Below, piece after piece: positions 44,280 to 54,064 of a stretch of DNA of 64,000 nt. The notes beneath the pieces were generated by a model, which was not told the DNA's origin, made no database searches, and saw only the letters and a list, made by a program, of their open reading frames with translations. A program made the translations under genes and the position numbers. Positions within the stretch are counted from its first letter, which is position 1; each line of letters starts with the position of its first letter. Source of the DNA: Pseudaestuariivita rosea (lineage in GTDB: Bacteria > Pseudomonadota > Alphaproteobacteria > Rhodobacterales > Rhodobacteraceae); assembly GCF_017592335.1 (NCBI RefSeq), contig NZ_JACNMP010000002.1, positions 236,901 to 300,900 on the forward strand, written 5' to 3'.

Positions 44280-44996
44280 TTAGGCCACAAGATATGCGTC
44301 TGCTGAAATATCTATCAGACCGGCGATCCCAAGCGTTGTGCGGTCGTGATCGGGTAGATCGGTGATTGATTGGTGGACCGCGTCGAACAGGGCCTGTCTG
44401 TCGTGGCCAGGGCTTGTGATCAGGGGCAGTCCGGGGGTGGGCTGGGTTCGGGCCAGTTCTGTCAGGCCGTCGGTCTGGTCCCATTTGCAGATCATGCGCC
44501 AGGTGTGGGCGTCGATGAAGGCCAGGTCGGCCTGGCCGTTCAATACAGCAGTGACTGAATTGGCGTGTGCGCCGGTTTCTAATGTTGCCGAAAACGTAAT
44601 GCCGTGGTGTCGCGCGAAGCTTTTGGCGGCGAACCAACCGGACTGCGACAGCGGGTCATTGTAGGCCAGGCGGGGTCTATCGAAAGGGTCTGCGTCGCCC
44701 GACTGACGTGCGATGACGACGCTGTTGTAGTACCCAGGGGGGCAACCGGGCAGGGCGTAGTCGGGCGTGCCGACCAGCGTGACCGTGGGGTGCAGTTTTT
44801 CCCGGTAAGGGCCGCCGCAGGTCTGGGCCAGAACCAGATCGGGGGCTATCCAGATATCCCACAACGGGCGGTCGCGGGTCAGTTCAGGCGGGGATGGAAT
44901 GCCCAGATCCGTCAGATGCCCATGCACCAGGGCCCATAACCGGTCATTCGCATCCTGCGTCTGGGGCCGATCATACATGGGCAGGGCTGCGATCAT
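44280..44996 (-). CDS. PhnD-like periplasmic-binding-fold protein lacking a signal peptide
   Basis: A 238-residue protein resembling phosphate/phosphonate-binding PhnD proteins: SQSGWFAAKSFARHHGI near 138, GAHANSVTAVLNGQADLAFID near 165 and PLITSP near 208. No signal peptide or lipobox precedes MYDRPQTQDAND. No ABC permease adjoins it. It overlaps the TerB-like gene by 4 bp. A cytosolic ligand-binding role is possible; a missed upstream start is not, because the overlap fixes the frame. Confidence 0.7.
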   Translation of the reverse strand: MIAALPMYDRPQTQDANDRLWALVHGHLTDLGIPSPPELTRDRPLWDIWIAPDLVLAQTCGGPYREKLHPTVTLVGTPDYALPGCPPGYYNSVVIARQSGDADPFDRPRLAYNDPLSQSGWFAAKSFARHHGITFSATLETGAHANSVTAVLNGQADLAFIDAHTWRMICKWDQTDGLTELARTQPTPGLPLITSPGHDRQALFDAVHQSITDLPDHDRTTLGIAGLIDISADAYLVA

Positions 44997-45436
44997 TGAT
45001 GGCGGGCTTCGACCCTTTGCCGTGCCAAGGCCGAATCGCGGTCACTGACCCCCAGCAAATTGGCGACCAGCCGCAAGAGGGCGTCTTCGGCATCGTCGCG
45101 TACGCCATCGGCCAGCGCCACATCCCAAAGCGCCTCAACCACGCCCGCGCGTTCGTCATAGACGACGGCGTCCTTGATGGCGCGGGTAAAGCGGACAGTG
45201 TCGGGCGCTTCGCTTTCCAGTGTTTCGGCATCGCCACGCAGTTCGGTCGCGCCCACCGGTGTCAGGCCATAGCGGGCCGAGGTGATCCGTTCGATCCGCT
45301 CTTTTTCCGAGGCTTCATATAAACCATCCGACTTGGCCACGCGCACCAGCAGTGCCGTCAGGGCCAGCCTGGCATCCAGATCATTCAGGGGTTCGGGGTC
45401 GGTCGCCAAAAGGCGTTTCAGGAAATCTGCAAACAT
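44993..45436 (-). CDS. TerB-domain protein (tellurite resistance family)
   Basis: A 147-residue all-helical protein. RLALTALLVRVAKSDGLYEASEKERIERI (about 22-50) and LWDVALADGVRDDAEDALLRLVANLLGV (about 102-129) are the two halves of a TerB/DUF533-like domain, each with an acidic metal-binding stretch. No other ter gene is nearby. It heads a coupled pair with the PhnD-like gene. In this family the tellurite link is historic and the real role is mostly unknown. Confidence 0.82.
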   Translation of the reverse strand: MFADFLKRLLATDPEPLNDLDARLALTALLVRVAKSDGLYEASEKERIERITSARYGLTPVGATELRGDAETLESEAPDTVRFTRAIKDAVVYDERAGVVEALWDVALADGVRDDAEDALLRLVANLLGVSDRDSALARQRVEARHQ

Positions 45437-45595
45437 GATGTTGATATATGTGGCATTTTTCCGGGGGCCAAGTCATTTGCGGAAATAACGGGCAATCCGG
45501 CTCAGTTGACCTGATCGTGAGCACATAATGCATTTGGGTGTGTTGCTGTTTGAACGAATGCCCTAAGTTCAATTTGAAAGTGGATGAGGTGGGCA

Positions 45596-46738
45596 ATGCA
45601 ACTGAGTCTTTCCAATATGTCGCGCATCGCCGTGATCACCCTGGCAGCGGTGTCTCTTAATGCGACGCCCGCGCTGGCGCAGGGCGGCCCGTCAGTTGTC
45701 GGTGTTGAAACGGTCGAGGTGCGAGAGCTGTCTGAAACCGTGCCGGTTTTCGGTGAAATTGTTGCGTCGCGCGAAAGTGATGTGGCGGCCCAGGTCAGTG
45801 GTTTGATTGCGACCGTTGATGTGCTGACGGGCGACAATATTCAGCAAGGCCAGCTTTTGGCGCAGCTGGATACGGATTTGCTGCAGATCGAACTGGATCA
45901 GGCCCAGGCGGCTTTGGCTGAGGCCCAGGCAGGTATCGCCGTGGCCCGCGCCCGCGTTCAGCGCCGCAGCAGTGATTTTTCGCGGATCGATTCCCTGCGC
46001 GGGACCTCGGCCTTTTCCGAGGGGCGCTTTGACGAGGCAACCGGTGATCTGGCCGAAGCGCGCGGACAACTGGCCGAAGCCGAGGCACGTCTGCTGAATG
46101 CTCAGGCGTCACTGGCGCAGGCGCGCTACAATCTGGACCGGGCCAGCATCACCGCCCCGTTTTCTGGTGTTGTTCTGTCGGTCAGTGCCGATCCGGGGCA
46201 GTTCATTCAGGTGGGCGCATCGGTGGCGCGGCTGTTGGACGTGGGCGCGCTTGAGGTCGAGGCCAATGTGCCATCGCGGTACATCGCTGCGCTGACGCCT
46301 GATCTGATCGTCTTGGCCCAGACCGAGGACGGGTATGAGGTCGACCTGAGCGTTCGCGCGATCCTGCCCACCGAATTTGCAGCGACGCGGACGCGGCCGG
46401 TGCGGTTCAACGCAATCTTTCCGGAAAATGGGCGCCCTGTGGCAGTTGGTCAGTCGATCACGGTTTCGATCCCTGTCGATACCCCGCGCGAAGTGCTGTC
46501 GGTCCCCAAGGACGCTTTGGTCCAGGGGCGCGGCGGCTGGACGGTTTTTGTGAATGACAATGGTACGGCCCAACCGCGGTCGGTCACAGTGGGTGTCGCG
46601 ATGGGCGACCGGTTCGAATTGCTTAGCGGTCTGGACGAAGGCGATCAGGTTGTCGTGCGCGGCAATGAACGCCTGCGGCCCGGCCAGCCCATCCAGCCCG
46701 CGGATATGGCCGCGGCACAGAACAGCAGCGCAAACTAA
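45596..46738 (+). CDS. RND efflux periplasmic adaptor (membrane fusion protein)
   Basis: A 380-residue HlyD/AcrA-type adaptor. The ATG at 45596 follows GAGGTGGG; an ATG four codons earlier is also in frame. The signal peptide (SNMSRIAVITLAAVSLNATPALA) is followed by barrel-sandwich, coiled-coil hairpin (Ala/Gln-rich, about 85-160) and beta-barrel domains. It links the RND pump to an outer-membrane channel, which is not encoded here. It is followed by the pump gene after 13 bp. Confidence 0.92.
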   Translation: MQLSLSNMSRIAVITLAAVSLNATPALAQGGPSVVGVETVEVRELSETVPVFGEIVASRESDVAAQVSGLIATVDVLTGDNIQQGQLLAQLDTDLLQIELDQAQAALAEAQAGIAVARARVQRRSSDFSRIDSLRGTSAFSEGRFDEATGDLAEARGQLAEAEARLLNAQASLAQARYNLDRASITAPFSGVVLSVSADPGQFIQVGASVARLLDVGALEVEANVPSRYIAALTPDLIVLAQTEDGYEVDLSVRAILPTEFAATRTRPVRFNAIFPENGRPVAVGQSITVSIPVDTPREVLSVPKDALVQGRGGWTVFVNDNGTAQPRSVTVGVAMGDRFELLSGLDEGDQVVVRGNERLRPGQPIQPADMAAAQNSSAN

Positions 46739-46751
46739 GAGGCACGACGCC

Positions 46752-49700
46752 ATGGACCCCATCCGCTTTGCCATCGAACGCCCCGTCGCCGTTATCGCGG
46801 CGGTTGTCATGGCCATTCTGTTCGGGGCCATCGCGCTGACCCGCATCCCGATCCAGCTGGCCCCAGACGTGCGCAATCCCATTGTCGTGATATCGACAGA
46901 TTGGCCCGGCGCCGCCCCGATCGAGATTGAGCGTGAAATCGTCAATCCTCAGGAAGAGGCCCTGCGCGGGCTTGAGGGGCTGGATATCATGACCTCAAGC
47001 TCGCAAACGGGCGAGGCCGAGATTACGCTGGAATTCGCTATCGGCACCGATATGACCGAGACATTGTTGCTGGTGTCGAACCGATTGGACCGGGTCGGCA
47101 ATTACCCCGATGAGGCCAGCGAACCGACGCTGAATACCTCGGGCGATGATGACAGCCCGATTGCCTGGGTGCTGGTCACAGCGGGCGAAGGCAACACAAG
47201 GCCTATGGCAACCTATGGCGATTTTGTCGAAGACGTCGTGAAAGACCGGCTGGAACGGGTCGAAGGTGTATCGGCGGTCAATGTCTTTGGTGGTGTGACC
47301 CGCGAACTGCAGATCGTTGTCGATCCGCGCCGTCTGGCCCGTTTTGGTCTAACGGTGCCCGAGGTCGTGAACCGGTTGCGGGCCGAAAACATCTCGATCT
47401 CGGCAGGGGATATCGAAGAGGGCAAGCGTCGTTATGTTGTCCGGGCCGAGGGCAGCCTGGATACGGTCGAGGCCATCGAAAGTGTGGTTTTACGGTCCGA
47501 AGCGGGCACCGGCGCCCTGGGCCGTGTTCGCGTGGCTGATGTGGCTGATGTGGGTTTTGCCTTTTCCGAACCCACCGCGCGCCTGCGGTTCCGCGGCGAA
47601 CCGGGACTTGCCTTTAACATCGTGCGCGAACAGGGCGCCAATGTGATCGAGACGATGGAGGAAGTGCGCCGTGTGATCGACGAACTGGCCGTTGGCCCGG
47701 TGGCCGAACAGAACCTGCGGCTTCAGCAGGTCTATGATGAAACGATCTATATCGAGGGCGCGATTGATTTGGTCACGCAAAACATCTGGATCGGCGGGCT
47801 TCTGGCGGCGACCATCCTTTTGTTGTTCCTGCGCAGCCCACGCGCGACGCTGGTCGTGTCGCTGGCGATCCCGGTTTCCATTGTGGCGACTTTTGTGGCG
47901 ATGGCGGCGACGGGCCGCACGCTGAACGTAATCTCGCTGGCTGGGATTGCCTTTGCCGTCGGCATGATTGTGGACGCGGCAATTGTGGTGCTGGAAAACA
48001 TCTATCGATTACGCGAACAGGGCTTAAGCCGACGCGAGGCCGCCTATCGCGGTGCAAAACAGGTCTGGGGCGCCATCCTGGTGTCGGCCCTGACCACGGT
48101 TCTGGTCTTTGTGCCGATTCTGATCATGCAGCTTGAGGCCGGGCAGCTGTTCCGGGATATCGCCGTTGCGATCTCAGTCTCGGTCCTGTTGTCGCTGGTT
48201 GTCGCGGTCACGGTGATCCCCGCGCTGTCCAGCCGTTTGCTGAAAAAGGGCGAACAGGTCACTTTGAAGCTGCCCGGAATTGACCATCTTGCACGCGGGT
48301 TCAAGGCGCTGGTCATGATGTATATACGCGCCACGGTTCGTATCAGAACCCTTGGTATTTTTATGGTCGTCTTGATCGGTGGCACGGCTGCTATCGCAAC
48401 TTATGTATTTTTGCCCCGTCTTGAATATCTGCCCGAAGGCAACCGCAATCTGGTCTTCGGTCTGATCATTCCGCCCCCCGGATACAATCTGGATACGACC
48501 GAAACCATTGCCGAACGCATCGAACGCACCGCCCAACCCTTGTGGGAGGCATCACCGGCCCTGGCACTGGAAGACGGCACGCCAACGGTCGACAACTTCT
48601 TCTTTGTCGCCACGCCCGGCAACAGCTTTGTCGGGGCTACAGCGGTTGATGGTACGCGCGTATCGGAACTGATCCCGATCTTGTCGGGGCCGATCTTTGC
48701 CGAACCGGGCACCTTTGGGTTCATGACGCAGCCGTCGCTGTTTGGTCGCGGTGTCGGCGGGGGCCGTACGATTGAGCTGAATGTGTCGGGTCAGGATTTG
48801 GAACAGATATTGGGTGTGGCCGGGCAGGCGGCGGGGATCGTCTCGGGCCTGCTGCCCCGGTCCGAAGGTCACCAGTTCCGTCCGATCCCCGGCCTTGAGC
48901 TGGGCGCGCCCGAGGTGCGATTGATCCCCGACCGGCTGCGCTTGGCCGATGCGGGGCTGGACGCGGGCGCGCTATCCATAACAGTCGATGCCTATAACGA
49001 CGGTGTCCGCGTGGCCGAGATTACCGAAGGCGCCGACCGTCTGAACCTGGTGCTGATGGGCGACCGGTCGATGTTGTCGGACCTGCGCACGCAAGATATC
49101 GGGTCATTCCCGGTTGTGACGCCATCGGGCCAGATCGTGCCGGTATCAGCACTGGCCGAAGTCCGGGTGACGGCGGGCCCCACCGAAATTCGCCACCGCG
49201 ACCGGCTGCGGACGGTCACGCTGGAAATCCGGCCGTCGGACGCGTTGCCGCTGGAGGCCGCGGTTGAGCTGTTGCAGGCCGAAGTCATAGACCCCTTGCA
49301 GGAACAGGGGCTGCCGCCCGGCATTCGGCTAAGCGTGTCCGGCACTGCCGACCAACTGAGCCAGACCTGGGAGGCCATTCAGATCAACCTGATCGTTGCG
49401 CTGATCATCGTGTTCCTGGTCATGGCGATCCTGTTTGAAAGCTTCGTTCTGCCGCTGGTCATCATGATCTCGGTTCCTGTGGCGGCGGCGGGCGGCGTTG
49501 GGGGGCTGGCGCTGCTGAACACGTTCCAGACGCAGCCGCTTGATATGCTGACCCTGCTTGGGTTCATCATTCTGATCGGGATCGTGGTGAACAACGCCAT
49601 TCTGATCGTCCACCAGGCGCTGTATCATCTGCGCGACGAAGGGATGGACCCGATCGATGCGATTGAGGAAGCGACGGAAAACCGGATACGGCCGATTTTC

Positions 49701-49916
49701 ATGTCCACGCTGACCAGCATCATGGGGATGCTGCCGCTGGTGGTTTTTCCTGGCGAAGGATCCGAGCTGTATCGCGGTCTGGGCGCCGTGGTTGTGGGCG
49801 GTTTATCGATGTCAGCCTTCCTAACGCTGCTGACGGTTCCACCATTGCTGCGGCTCTGTCTGGTCGCCCCGTCCGAGGATGAAGAGGCCTTGGCCAAACC
49901 TGCCCCCGCCGATTAG
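46752..49916 (+). CDS. RND-family efflux permease (AcrB/HAE1 type)
   Basis: A 1054-residue pump from the ATG at 46752 (MDPIRFAIERPVAVIAAVVM); the frame extends upstream but inside the adaptor gene. Twelve helices and two large periplasmic loops follow the usual pattern. In TM4 the relay motif reads GMIVDAAIVVLEN, so only the first of the usual two Asp is present, a variant known in some branches. Substrates are unknown; drugs, detergents or lipids are typical. Confidence 0.94.
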   Translation: MDPIRFAIERPVAVIAAVVMAILFGAIALTRIPIQLAPDVRNPIVVISTDWPGAAPIEIEREIVNPQEEALRGLEGLDIMTSSSQTGEAEITLEFAIGTDMTETLLLVSNRLDRVGNYPDEASEPTLNTSGDDDSPIAWVLVTAGEGNTRPMATYGDFVEDVVKDRLERVEGVSAVNVFGGVTRELQIVVDPRRLARFGLTVPEVVNRLRAENISISAGDIEEGKRRYVVRAEGSLDTVEAIESVVLRSEAGTGALGRVRVADVADVGFAFSEPTARLRFRGEPGLAFNIVREQGANVIETMEEVRRVIDELAVGPVAEQNLRLQQVYDETIYIEGAIDLVTQNIWIGGLLAATILLLFLRSPRATLVVSLAIPVSIVATFVAMAATGRTLNVISLAGIAFAVGMIVDAAIVVLENIYRLREQGLSRREAAYRGAKQVWGAILVSALTTVLVFVPILIMQLEAGQLFRDIAVAISVSVLLSLVVAVTVIPALSSRLLKKGEQVTLKLPGIDHLARGFKALVMMYIRATVRIRTLGIFMVVLIGGTAAIATYVFLPRLEYLPEGNRNLVFGLIIPPPGYNLDTTETIAERIERTAQPLWEASPALALEDGTPTVDNFFFVATPGNSFVGATAVDGTRVSELIPILSGPIFAEPGTFGFMTQPSLFGRGVGGGRTIELNVSGQDLEQILGVAGQAAGIVSGLLPRSEGHQFRPIPGLELGAPEVRLIPDRLRLADAGLDAGALSITVDAYNDGVRVAEITEGADRLNLVLMGDRSMLSDLRTQDIGSFPVVTPSGQIVPVSALAEVRVTAGPTEIRHRDRLRTVTLEIRPSDALPLEAAVELLQAEVIDPLQEQGLPPGIRLSVSGTADQLSQTWEAIQINLIVALIIVFLVMAILFESFVLPLVIMISVPVAAAGGVGGLALLNTFQTQPLDMLTLLGFIILIGIVVNNAILIVHQALYHLRDEGMDPIDAIEEATENRIRPIFMSTLTSIMGMLPLVVFPGEGSELYRGLGAVVVGGLSMSAFLTLLTVPPLLRLCLVAPSEDEEALAKPAPAD

Positions 49917-49963
49917 AGCTGCGCGCTTGACTTCACAGGCGGCTGACGCCAACCCTGCGCATA

Positions 49964-51409
49964 ATGTTTGATCTGCGCCCTGTTGGATATGTTATCGGAT
50001 TGCTCGTCACCGCCCTTGGTCTGACGATGCTGGCCCCCATGGCGATGGATCTTCTCATTGGTGATCCGCATTGGGCGGTCTTTTTGGAAAGTGCAATCAT
50101 TACAATTGTTTCCGGGGGGCTGATCGCTGTGGCCTGTGCCAATGGCGTGAAACAGGGGCTGACGATCCAGCAGACCTTTCTGCTGACCACATCAGTTTGG
50201 CTGGCGTTGCCGTTTTTCGGGGCTTTGCCGTTTCTTCTGGGCGCGACTGAGGCGCGGTTTGTAGATGCGTTTTTCGAAGCGATGTCAGGGCTGACAACCA
50301 CCGGATCGACGGTTTTTTCGGGCCTTGATGATCTGCCCCAGGGCCTGATCCTGTGGCGTGCGATCATGCAGTGGCTGGGTGGGATCGGCATCATCGTTGT
50401 AGCGATGGTGTTTCTGCCCGAACTACGGGTAGGCGGTATGCAGATTTTCCGGTCCGAAGGGTTTGATACCTTTGGTAAAATCCTGCCACGCGCGACCGAG
50501 ATTTCATCAAGAATATCAGTGATCTACATCGCGATTACAATCGCCTGCACCTTTGCCTATCTGGCCTGCGGCATGCGGATGTTCGATGCGGTGGTTCACG
50601 CTATGACGACCGTCGCAACGGGCGGATTTTCCAGCTATGATGCATCCTTCGGCGCGTTGCCTGCGGCGGCTGAATATGTGGCGGTGATTTTCATGGTGCT
50701 GGCTGCATTGCCCTTTGTGCGGTACGTTCAGATGATTTCCGGCAGCCCAACGGCGGTCTTTCACGACAGCCAGATCCGGGTGTTTCTGACCGTCACGCTG
50801 GTTTTGGCAACTATCCTGACGCTTTATCTTTGGATGCGGGCCGGTCTGTCGGAAGAAAGCCTGCGCAAGGCGTTGTTCAACGTCACGTCGATCCTGACGG
50901 GGACGGGGTACGCCAGCGAAGACTATATGACCTGGGGCAGCTTTCCTGTGGTGATGTTGTTTTTTGTTGGTCTGATTGGGGGGTGTGCTGGCTCAACCTC
51001 TTGTTCTATAAAGATTTTCCGCTATCAGCTTTTGTTTACATCGATCAAGGCGCAGATCCAGAAATTGCATTCGCCGCACGGCATTTTCACCCCGCGCTAT
51101 GATGGCCGCACCGTGGGTGAGGATATTCTGAATTCGGTCATGGCCTTTTTCATGCTGTTTATCCTGACCCTGGGCGTGTTTTCGGTGCTGTTGGGGATGA
51201 CGGGGCTGGATTTCATCACCTCTGTTTCCGGCGCCTCGGCCGCGCTGGCGAACATCGGTCCCGGCTTGGGGGAACAGATCGGCCCGGCGGGGAACTTCGG
51301 TGACCTGAACGATGCCGCGAAATGGATATTGTCGGCCGCGATGTTGATCGGACGGCTTGAGCTGATGGCCGTCTATGCGATCCTTACGATCCAGTTCTGG
51401 CGGACTTAA
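49964..51409 (+). CDS. trkH: TrkH-family potassium uptake protein
   Basis: A 481-residue membrane protein with four M1-P-M2 repeats. Selectivity-loop Gly lie in TTTGSTV, VATGGFSS, TGTGYAS and ANIGPG. It needs a TrkA-type regulatory subunit, which is not adjacent. It is convergent with a KefB-type antiporter, so K+ uptake and efflux genes face each other across repeat copy C. Confidence 0.92.
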   Translation: MFDLRPVGYVIGLLVTALGLTMLAPMAMDLLIGDPHWAVFLESAIITIVSGGLIAVACANGVKQGLTIQQTFLLTTSVWLALPFFGALPFLLGATEARFVDAFFEAMSGLTTTGSTVFSGLDDLPQGLILWRAIMQWLGGIGIIVVAMVFLPELRVGGMQIFRSEGFDTFGKILPRATEISSRISVIYIAITIACTFAYLACGMRMFDAVVHAMTTVATGGFSSYDASFGALPAAAEYVAVIFMVLAALPFVRYVQMISGSPTAVFHDSQIRVFLTVTLVLATILTLYLWMRAGLSEESLRKALFNVTSILTGTGYASEDYMTWGSFPVVMLFFVGLIGGCAGSTSCSIKIFRYQLLFTSIKAQIQKLHSPHGIFTPRYDGRTVGEDILNSVMAFFMLFILTLGVFSVLLGMTGLDFITSVSGASAALANIGPGLGEQIGPAGNFGDLNDAAKWILSAAMLIGRLELMAVYAILTIQFWRT

Positions 51410-51437
51410 GGGGTGTGTCAGGACTTGATATAACTTT

Positions 51438-51553
51438 CCCGCCCGGTGGGCACCACCGGGCAGCGCCCGACCCGCCCCCGTCACGCCAAAGGCGTGCTTT
51501 AAGCACGACGGCGGGCGCTTCTCGCCCACCCTCGGGCCGGTCGCTGCCCTCAG
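51438..51553. repeat. GC-rich intergenic repeat, copy C (inverted)
   Basis: The reverse complement reads GAGGGCAGCG, GAGGGTGGGCGAGAAGCGCCC, then a short insertion with the hairpin CACGCCTTTGGCGTG, then CGCTGCCCGGTG and CACCGGGCGGG. It is an inverted relative of copies A and D between the convergent trkH and kefB-like genes. Confidence 0.7.
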
Positions 51554-51579
51554 CACGTTCATACTGACTTCGCAGGCGC

Positions 51580-53463
51580 TTAAGCCTCTTTCTGTTCCTT
51601 CTTTTCATCCAGTTCGGTGACTAGTGCCGTTTCAAGCTCTTTACGCAGCTTGTGGGCCAGTTCCATATATTCGGGGTTGTCGGCGACGGGCACGCCGGGT
51701 TTCCAGACGTCGGCCAGTTCGCGCAGCGAATGGCGGTCGACTTTATAGAAATTCGTTTCGGCATCAGCGGCTTCGAATTCAGATAGCCCCATATTTTCAA
51801 GCACATATCGTGCGGCGCGCAGGCTGGAATCAAACAGTTCCCGCACAATGTCATCCGCACCCGCGCGGTAAAGTTCATAGACGTGAATCCGATCCCGCGC
51901 GCGCGCGATGATGTGCAGATCGGGCCGTTCGCGACGGGCATTTTCGACGATGCGGGTGCAGGCCTTGGGGTCGTCCATCGCGACTACCAGAACCTTTGCC
52001 TGTGCCAGCCCTGCGGCGTGCAAAAGCTCGGGCCGGCTTGGGTCGCCGAAAAAGCCCTTGAAGCCGAATTTTCGCATCAGTTCAATCGTCGACAGATCGT
52101 TGTCCAGCACCGTTGTCTTGAACCCCGACATTTGGACCATGCGGTTGACGACCTGACCAAAGCGCCCGATGCCCGCGATGATAATTTCGCTTTGTTCATC
52201 AATCGTGTCGGCAGGCTGTTCCTGGGTGCCCGTATCGGTCATCCGACCGCTGAGGAATTCGTAGAACATGAACAAAAGCGGCGTGATCAGCATCGACAGT
52301 GCAATGATCAGCAGCAGTTGCTGCGACACCATCGGGTCGATGACGTTTTGCTGCACCGAAAAGGACAGTAGTACAAAGCCGAACTCACCCGCCTGCGCCA
52401 AGGATAGGGCAAACAGCCAGCGATCCCGCCCTTTCAGTCCGAACATACGTCCTATGACGAACAGAACGCCCCCCTTGATCAGGATCAGCAGTAATGTCAG
52501 CGCGATGATCGTGGCGGGATTTGCAAAGAGAACCTGAAAATTGATGCCCGCCCCGACGGTGATAAAGAACAGGCCAAGCAGCAGCCCCTTAAAGGGTTCG
52601 ATGTCGGCCTCAAGCTCATGCCGGAATTCCGAGTTTGCCAGAACGACGCCCGCCAGAAATGCACCTAGGGCGGGGGATAGCCCCACCAGGATCATGGCTT
52701 CAGCAATGCCCACAACAATAAGCAGCGCAAAGGCTGTATACATTTCCCGAAGGCGCGCCAGGTGGATAAAACGGAACAAGGGCCGCGTCAGATAGATGCC
52801 GGCGAAAATGATCGTGGCGACGACGCCAAGGGTCACCAGTGTTACGCCCCAGCCCGGCAGTCCTTCGACCAGCGACATGGTTGCATGGCCATGATCATCG
52901 GTACTATGTCCCAGATCGACCGATCCGTCGGGCGCCAAATGCATGTCGGCGCCCGTGGCCAGCAGGGGCAACAGCGCCAGCATGGGGATGACCGCGATAT
53001 CCTGGCTGAGCAAGACCGAAAAGCTGCTGCGCCCACCGTTGGTTTGCATCAGCCCCTTTTCCGACAGGGTTTGCAGGACGATGGCCGTCGAACTTAGTGC
53101 GAAAGTCAACCCGATCGCCAGCGCCGGTTGCCAGTCAAAGCCAAGCGTCAGACAGGCCCCCATGATCAGAACGGTCGTCAGCCCGATCTGCAGACCGCCG
53201 AGCCCAATCAACCGGTCCCGCATGTTCCACAGCGCGCGCGGGTCCAGTTCCAGGCCGATCAGGAACAGCATCATGACGACGCCGAATTCCGCGAAGTGCT
53301 GCAGGTCTTGCGTTTCTGATCCGACCCAGCCCAGGACCGGGCCGATCATGATACCGGCCAGCAGGTATCCCAGCACCGATCCCAACCCAAGGCGTGAGGC
53401 TATCGGCACCGCCACCACTGCTGCGCCAAGGTAAATCGTTGCCTGAAGCAGAAAACCTTCCAT
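51580..53463 (-). CDS. KefB/KefC-type CPA2 cation/proton antiporter with TrkA-N domain
   Basis: A 627-residue protein: about twelve membrane helices (to about 385), then a Rossmann TrkA-N domain (IIIAGIGRFGQVVNRMVQMSG near 425-445) and an acidic/basic tail. LGLGSVLGYLLAGI and LIGLELDPRALW are N-terminal signatures. It exports K+ (or Na+) in exchange for H+ under nucleotide or glutathione control. The lone Lrp gene upstream is unrelated in sense. Confidence 0.9.
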   Translation of the reverse strand: MEGFLLQATIYLGAAVVAVPIASRLGLGSVLGYLLAGIMIGPVLGWVGSETQDLQHFAEFGVVMMLFLIGLELDPRALWNMRDRLIGLGGLQIGLTTVLIMGACLTLGFDWQPALAIGLTFALSSTAIVLQTLSEKGLMQTNGGRSSFSVLLSQDIAVIPMLALLPLLATGADMHLAPDGSVDLGHSTDDHGHATMSLVEGLPGWGVTLVTLGVVATIIFAGIYLTRPLFRFIHLARLREMYTAFALLIVVGIAEAMILVGLSPALGAFLAGVVLANSEFRHELEADIEPFKGLLLGLFFITVGAGINFQVLFANPATIIALTLLLILIKGGVLFVIGRMFGLKGRDRWLFALSLAQAGEFGFVLLSFSVQQNVIDPMVSQQLLLIIALSMLITPLLFMFYEFLSGRMTDTGTQEQPADTIDEQSEIIIAGIGRFGQVVNRMVQMSGFKTTVLDNDLSTIELMRKFGFKGFFGDPSRPELLHAAGLAQAKVLVVAMDDPKACTRIVENARRERPDLHIIARARDRIHVYELYRAGADDIVRELFDSSLRAARYVLENMGLSEFEAADAETNFYKVDRHSLRELADVWKPGVPVADNPEYMELAHKLRKELETALVTELDEKKEQKEA

Positions 53464-53472
53464 GTCTTATCC

Positions 53473-53946
53473 CTACACTGGCAAAGGCGCGTCGGCCTTA
53501 AGTTGGTCCATCACGATCTGGCTTTGCACGCGCGCCACAGCCGGATGTGGCAGCAGCACGTCGTGGATGACACTGTTCAGCGCCGATAGATCTTCGGCAT
53601 AGACGCGCAGCAGATAGTCAGCCTCGCCCGTCAGGGCCCAGGCACCCGTGATTTCGGGTCGGCTGTCGATCAGCCGTGCGAAGGATTTGGCATTTTCAGG
53701 GCCATGGGCCTTAAGCGCCACCTGAACAAAGGCCTGAACCGTCAGGCCCAGCTTATGTGCATTCAGGCGCGCTGCGTAGTGTCGGATGATGCCTTCGGCC
53801 TCAAGCCTTTGGCGGCGGCGTCCGATCTGGCTGGCAGACAGATGCAGCATTTCGCCCAGTTCCTGCGACGTCAGATGGGCATCTTTTTGCAGTGCGGCCA
53901 GAAGCCGTTGATCAATCGAATCCAATGTCATGCGTTTATCGTGCAC
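53473..53946 (-). CDS. Lrp/AsnC-family regulator, probable regulator of hpd
   Basis: A 157-residue regulator. HTH near 8-60 (LDSIDQRLLAALQKDAHLTS, LHLSASQIGRRRQRLE) and AsnC ligand domain near 75-150 (GAWALTGEADYLLRVYA). An ATG at 53934 (MTLDSIDQ) is an alternative start. It is divergent from hpd, a typical place for a tyrosine/phenylalanine-responsive Lrp protein. It lies 9 bp before the antiporter gene on the same strand. Confidence 0.92.
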   Translation of the reverse strand: MHDKRMTLDSIDQRLLAALQKDAHLTSQELGEMLHLSASQIGRRRQRLEAEGIIRHYAARLNAHKLGLTVQAFVQVALKAHGPENAKSFARLIDSRPEITGAWALTGEADYLLRVYAEDLSALNSVIHDVLLPHPAVARVQSQIVMDQLKADAPLPV

Positions 53947-53967
53947 TCTTTGCGGTATTGAAGCGCG

Positions 53968-54011
53968 TTTTGCGCATTATTCGTAAAAACCATATGGCAG
54001 AATGCGCAGAA
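53968..54011. promoter_or_regulatory. Inverted repeat between the Lrp gene and hpd
   Basis: TTTTGCGCAT at 53968-53977 and ATGCGCAGAA at 54002-54011 are inverted copies with one mismatch, centres 34 bp apart, in the divergent promoter region. They are a candidate operator for the adjacent Lrp protein. Confidence 0.45.
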
Positions 54012-54064
54012 ATCACAGGCTAGATGACATATCTCTTCACTGTGACCATTTGAAAGGATAAAAA

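Noticed and set aside
49933..50394. Minus-strand frame opposite the start of trkH
   Set aside because: Shadow of a membrane-protein gene with no start signal or family match.
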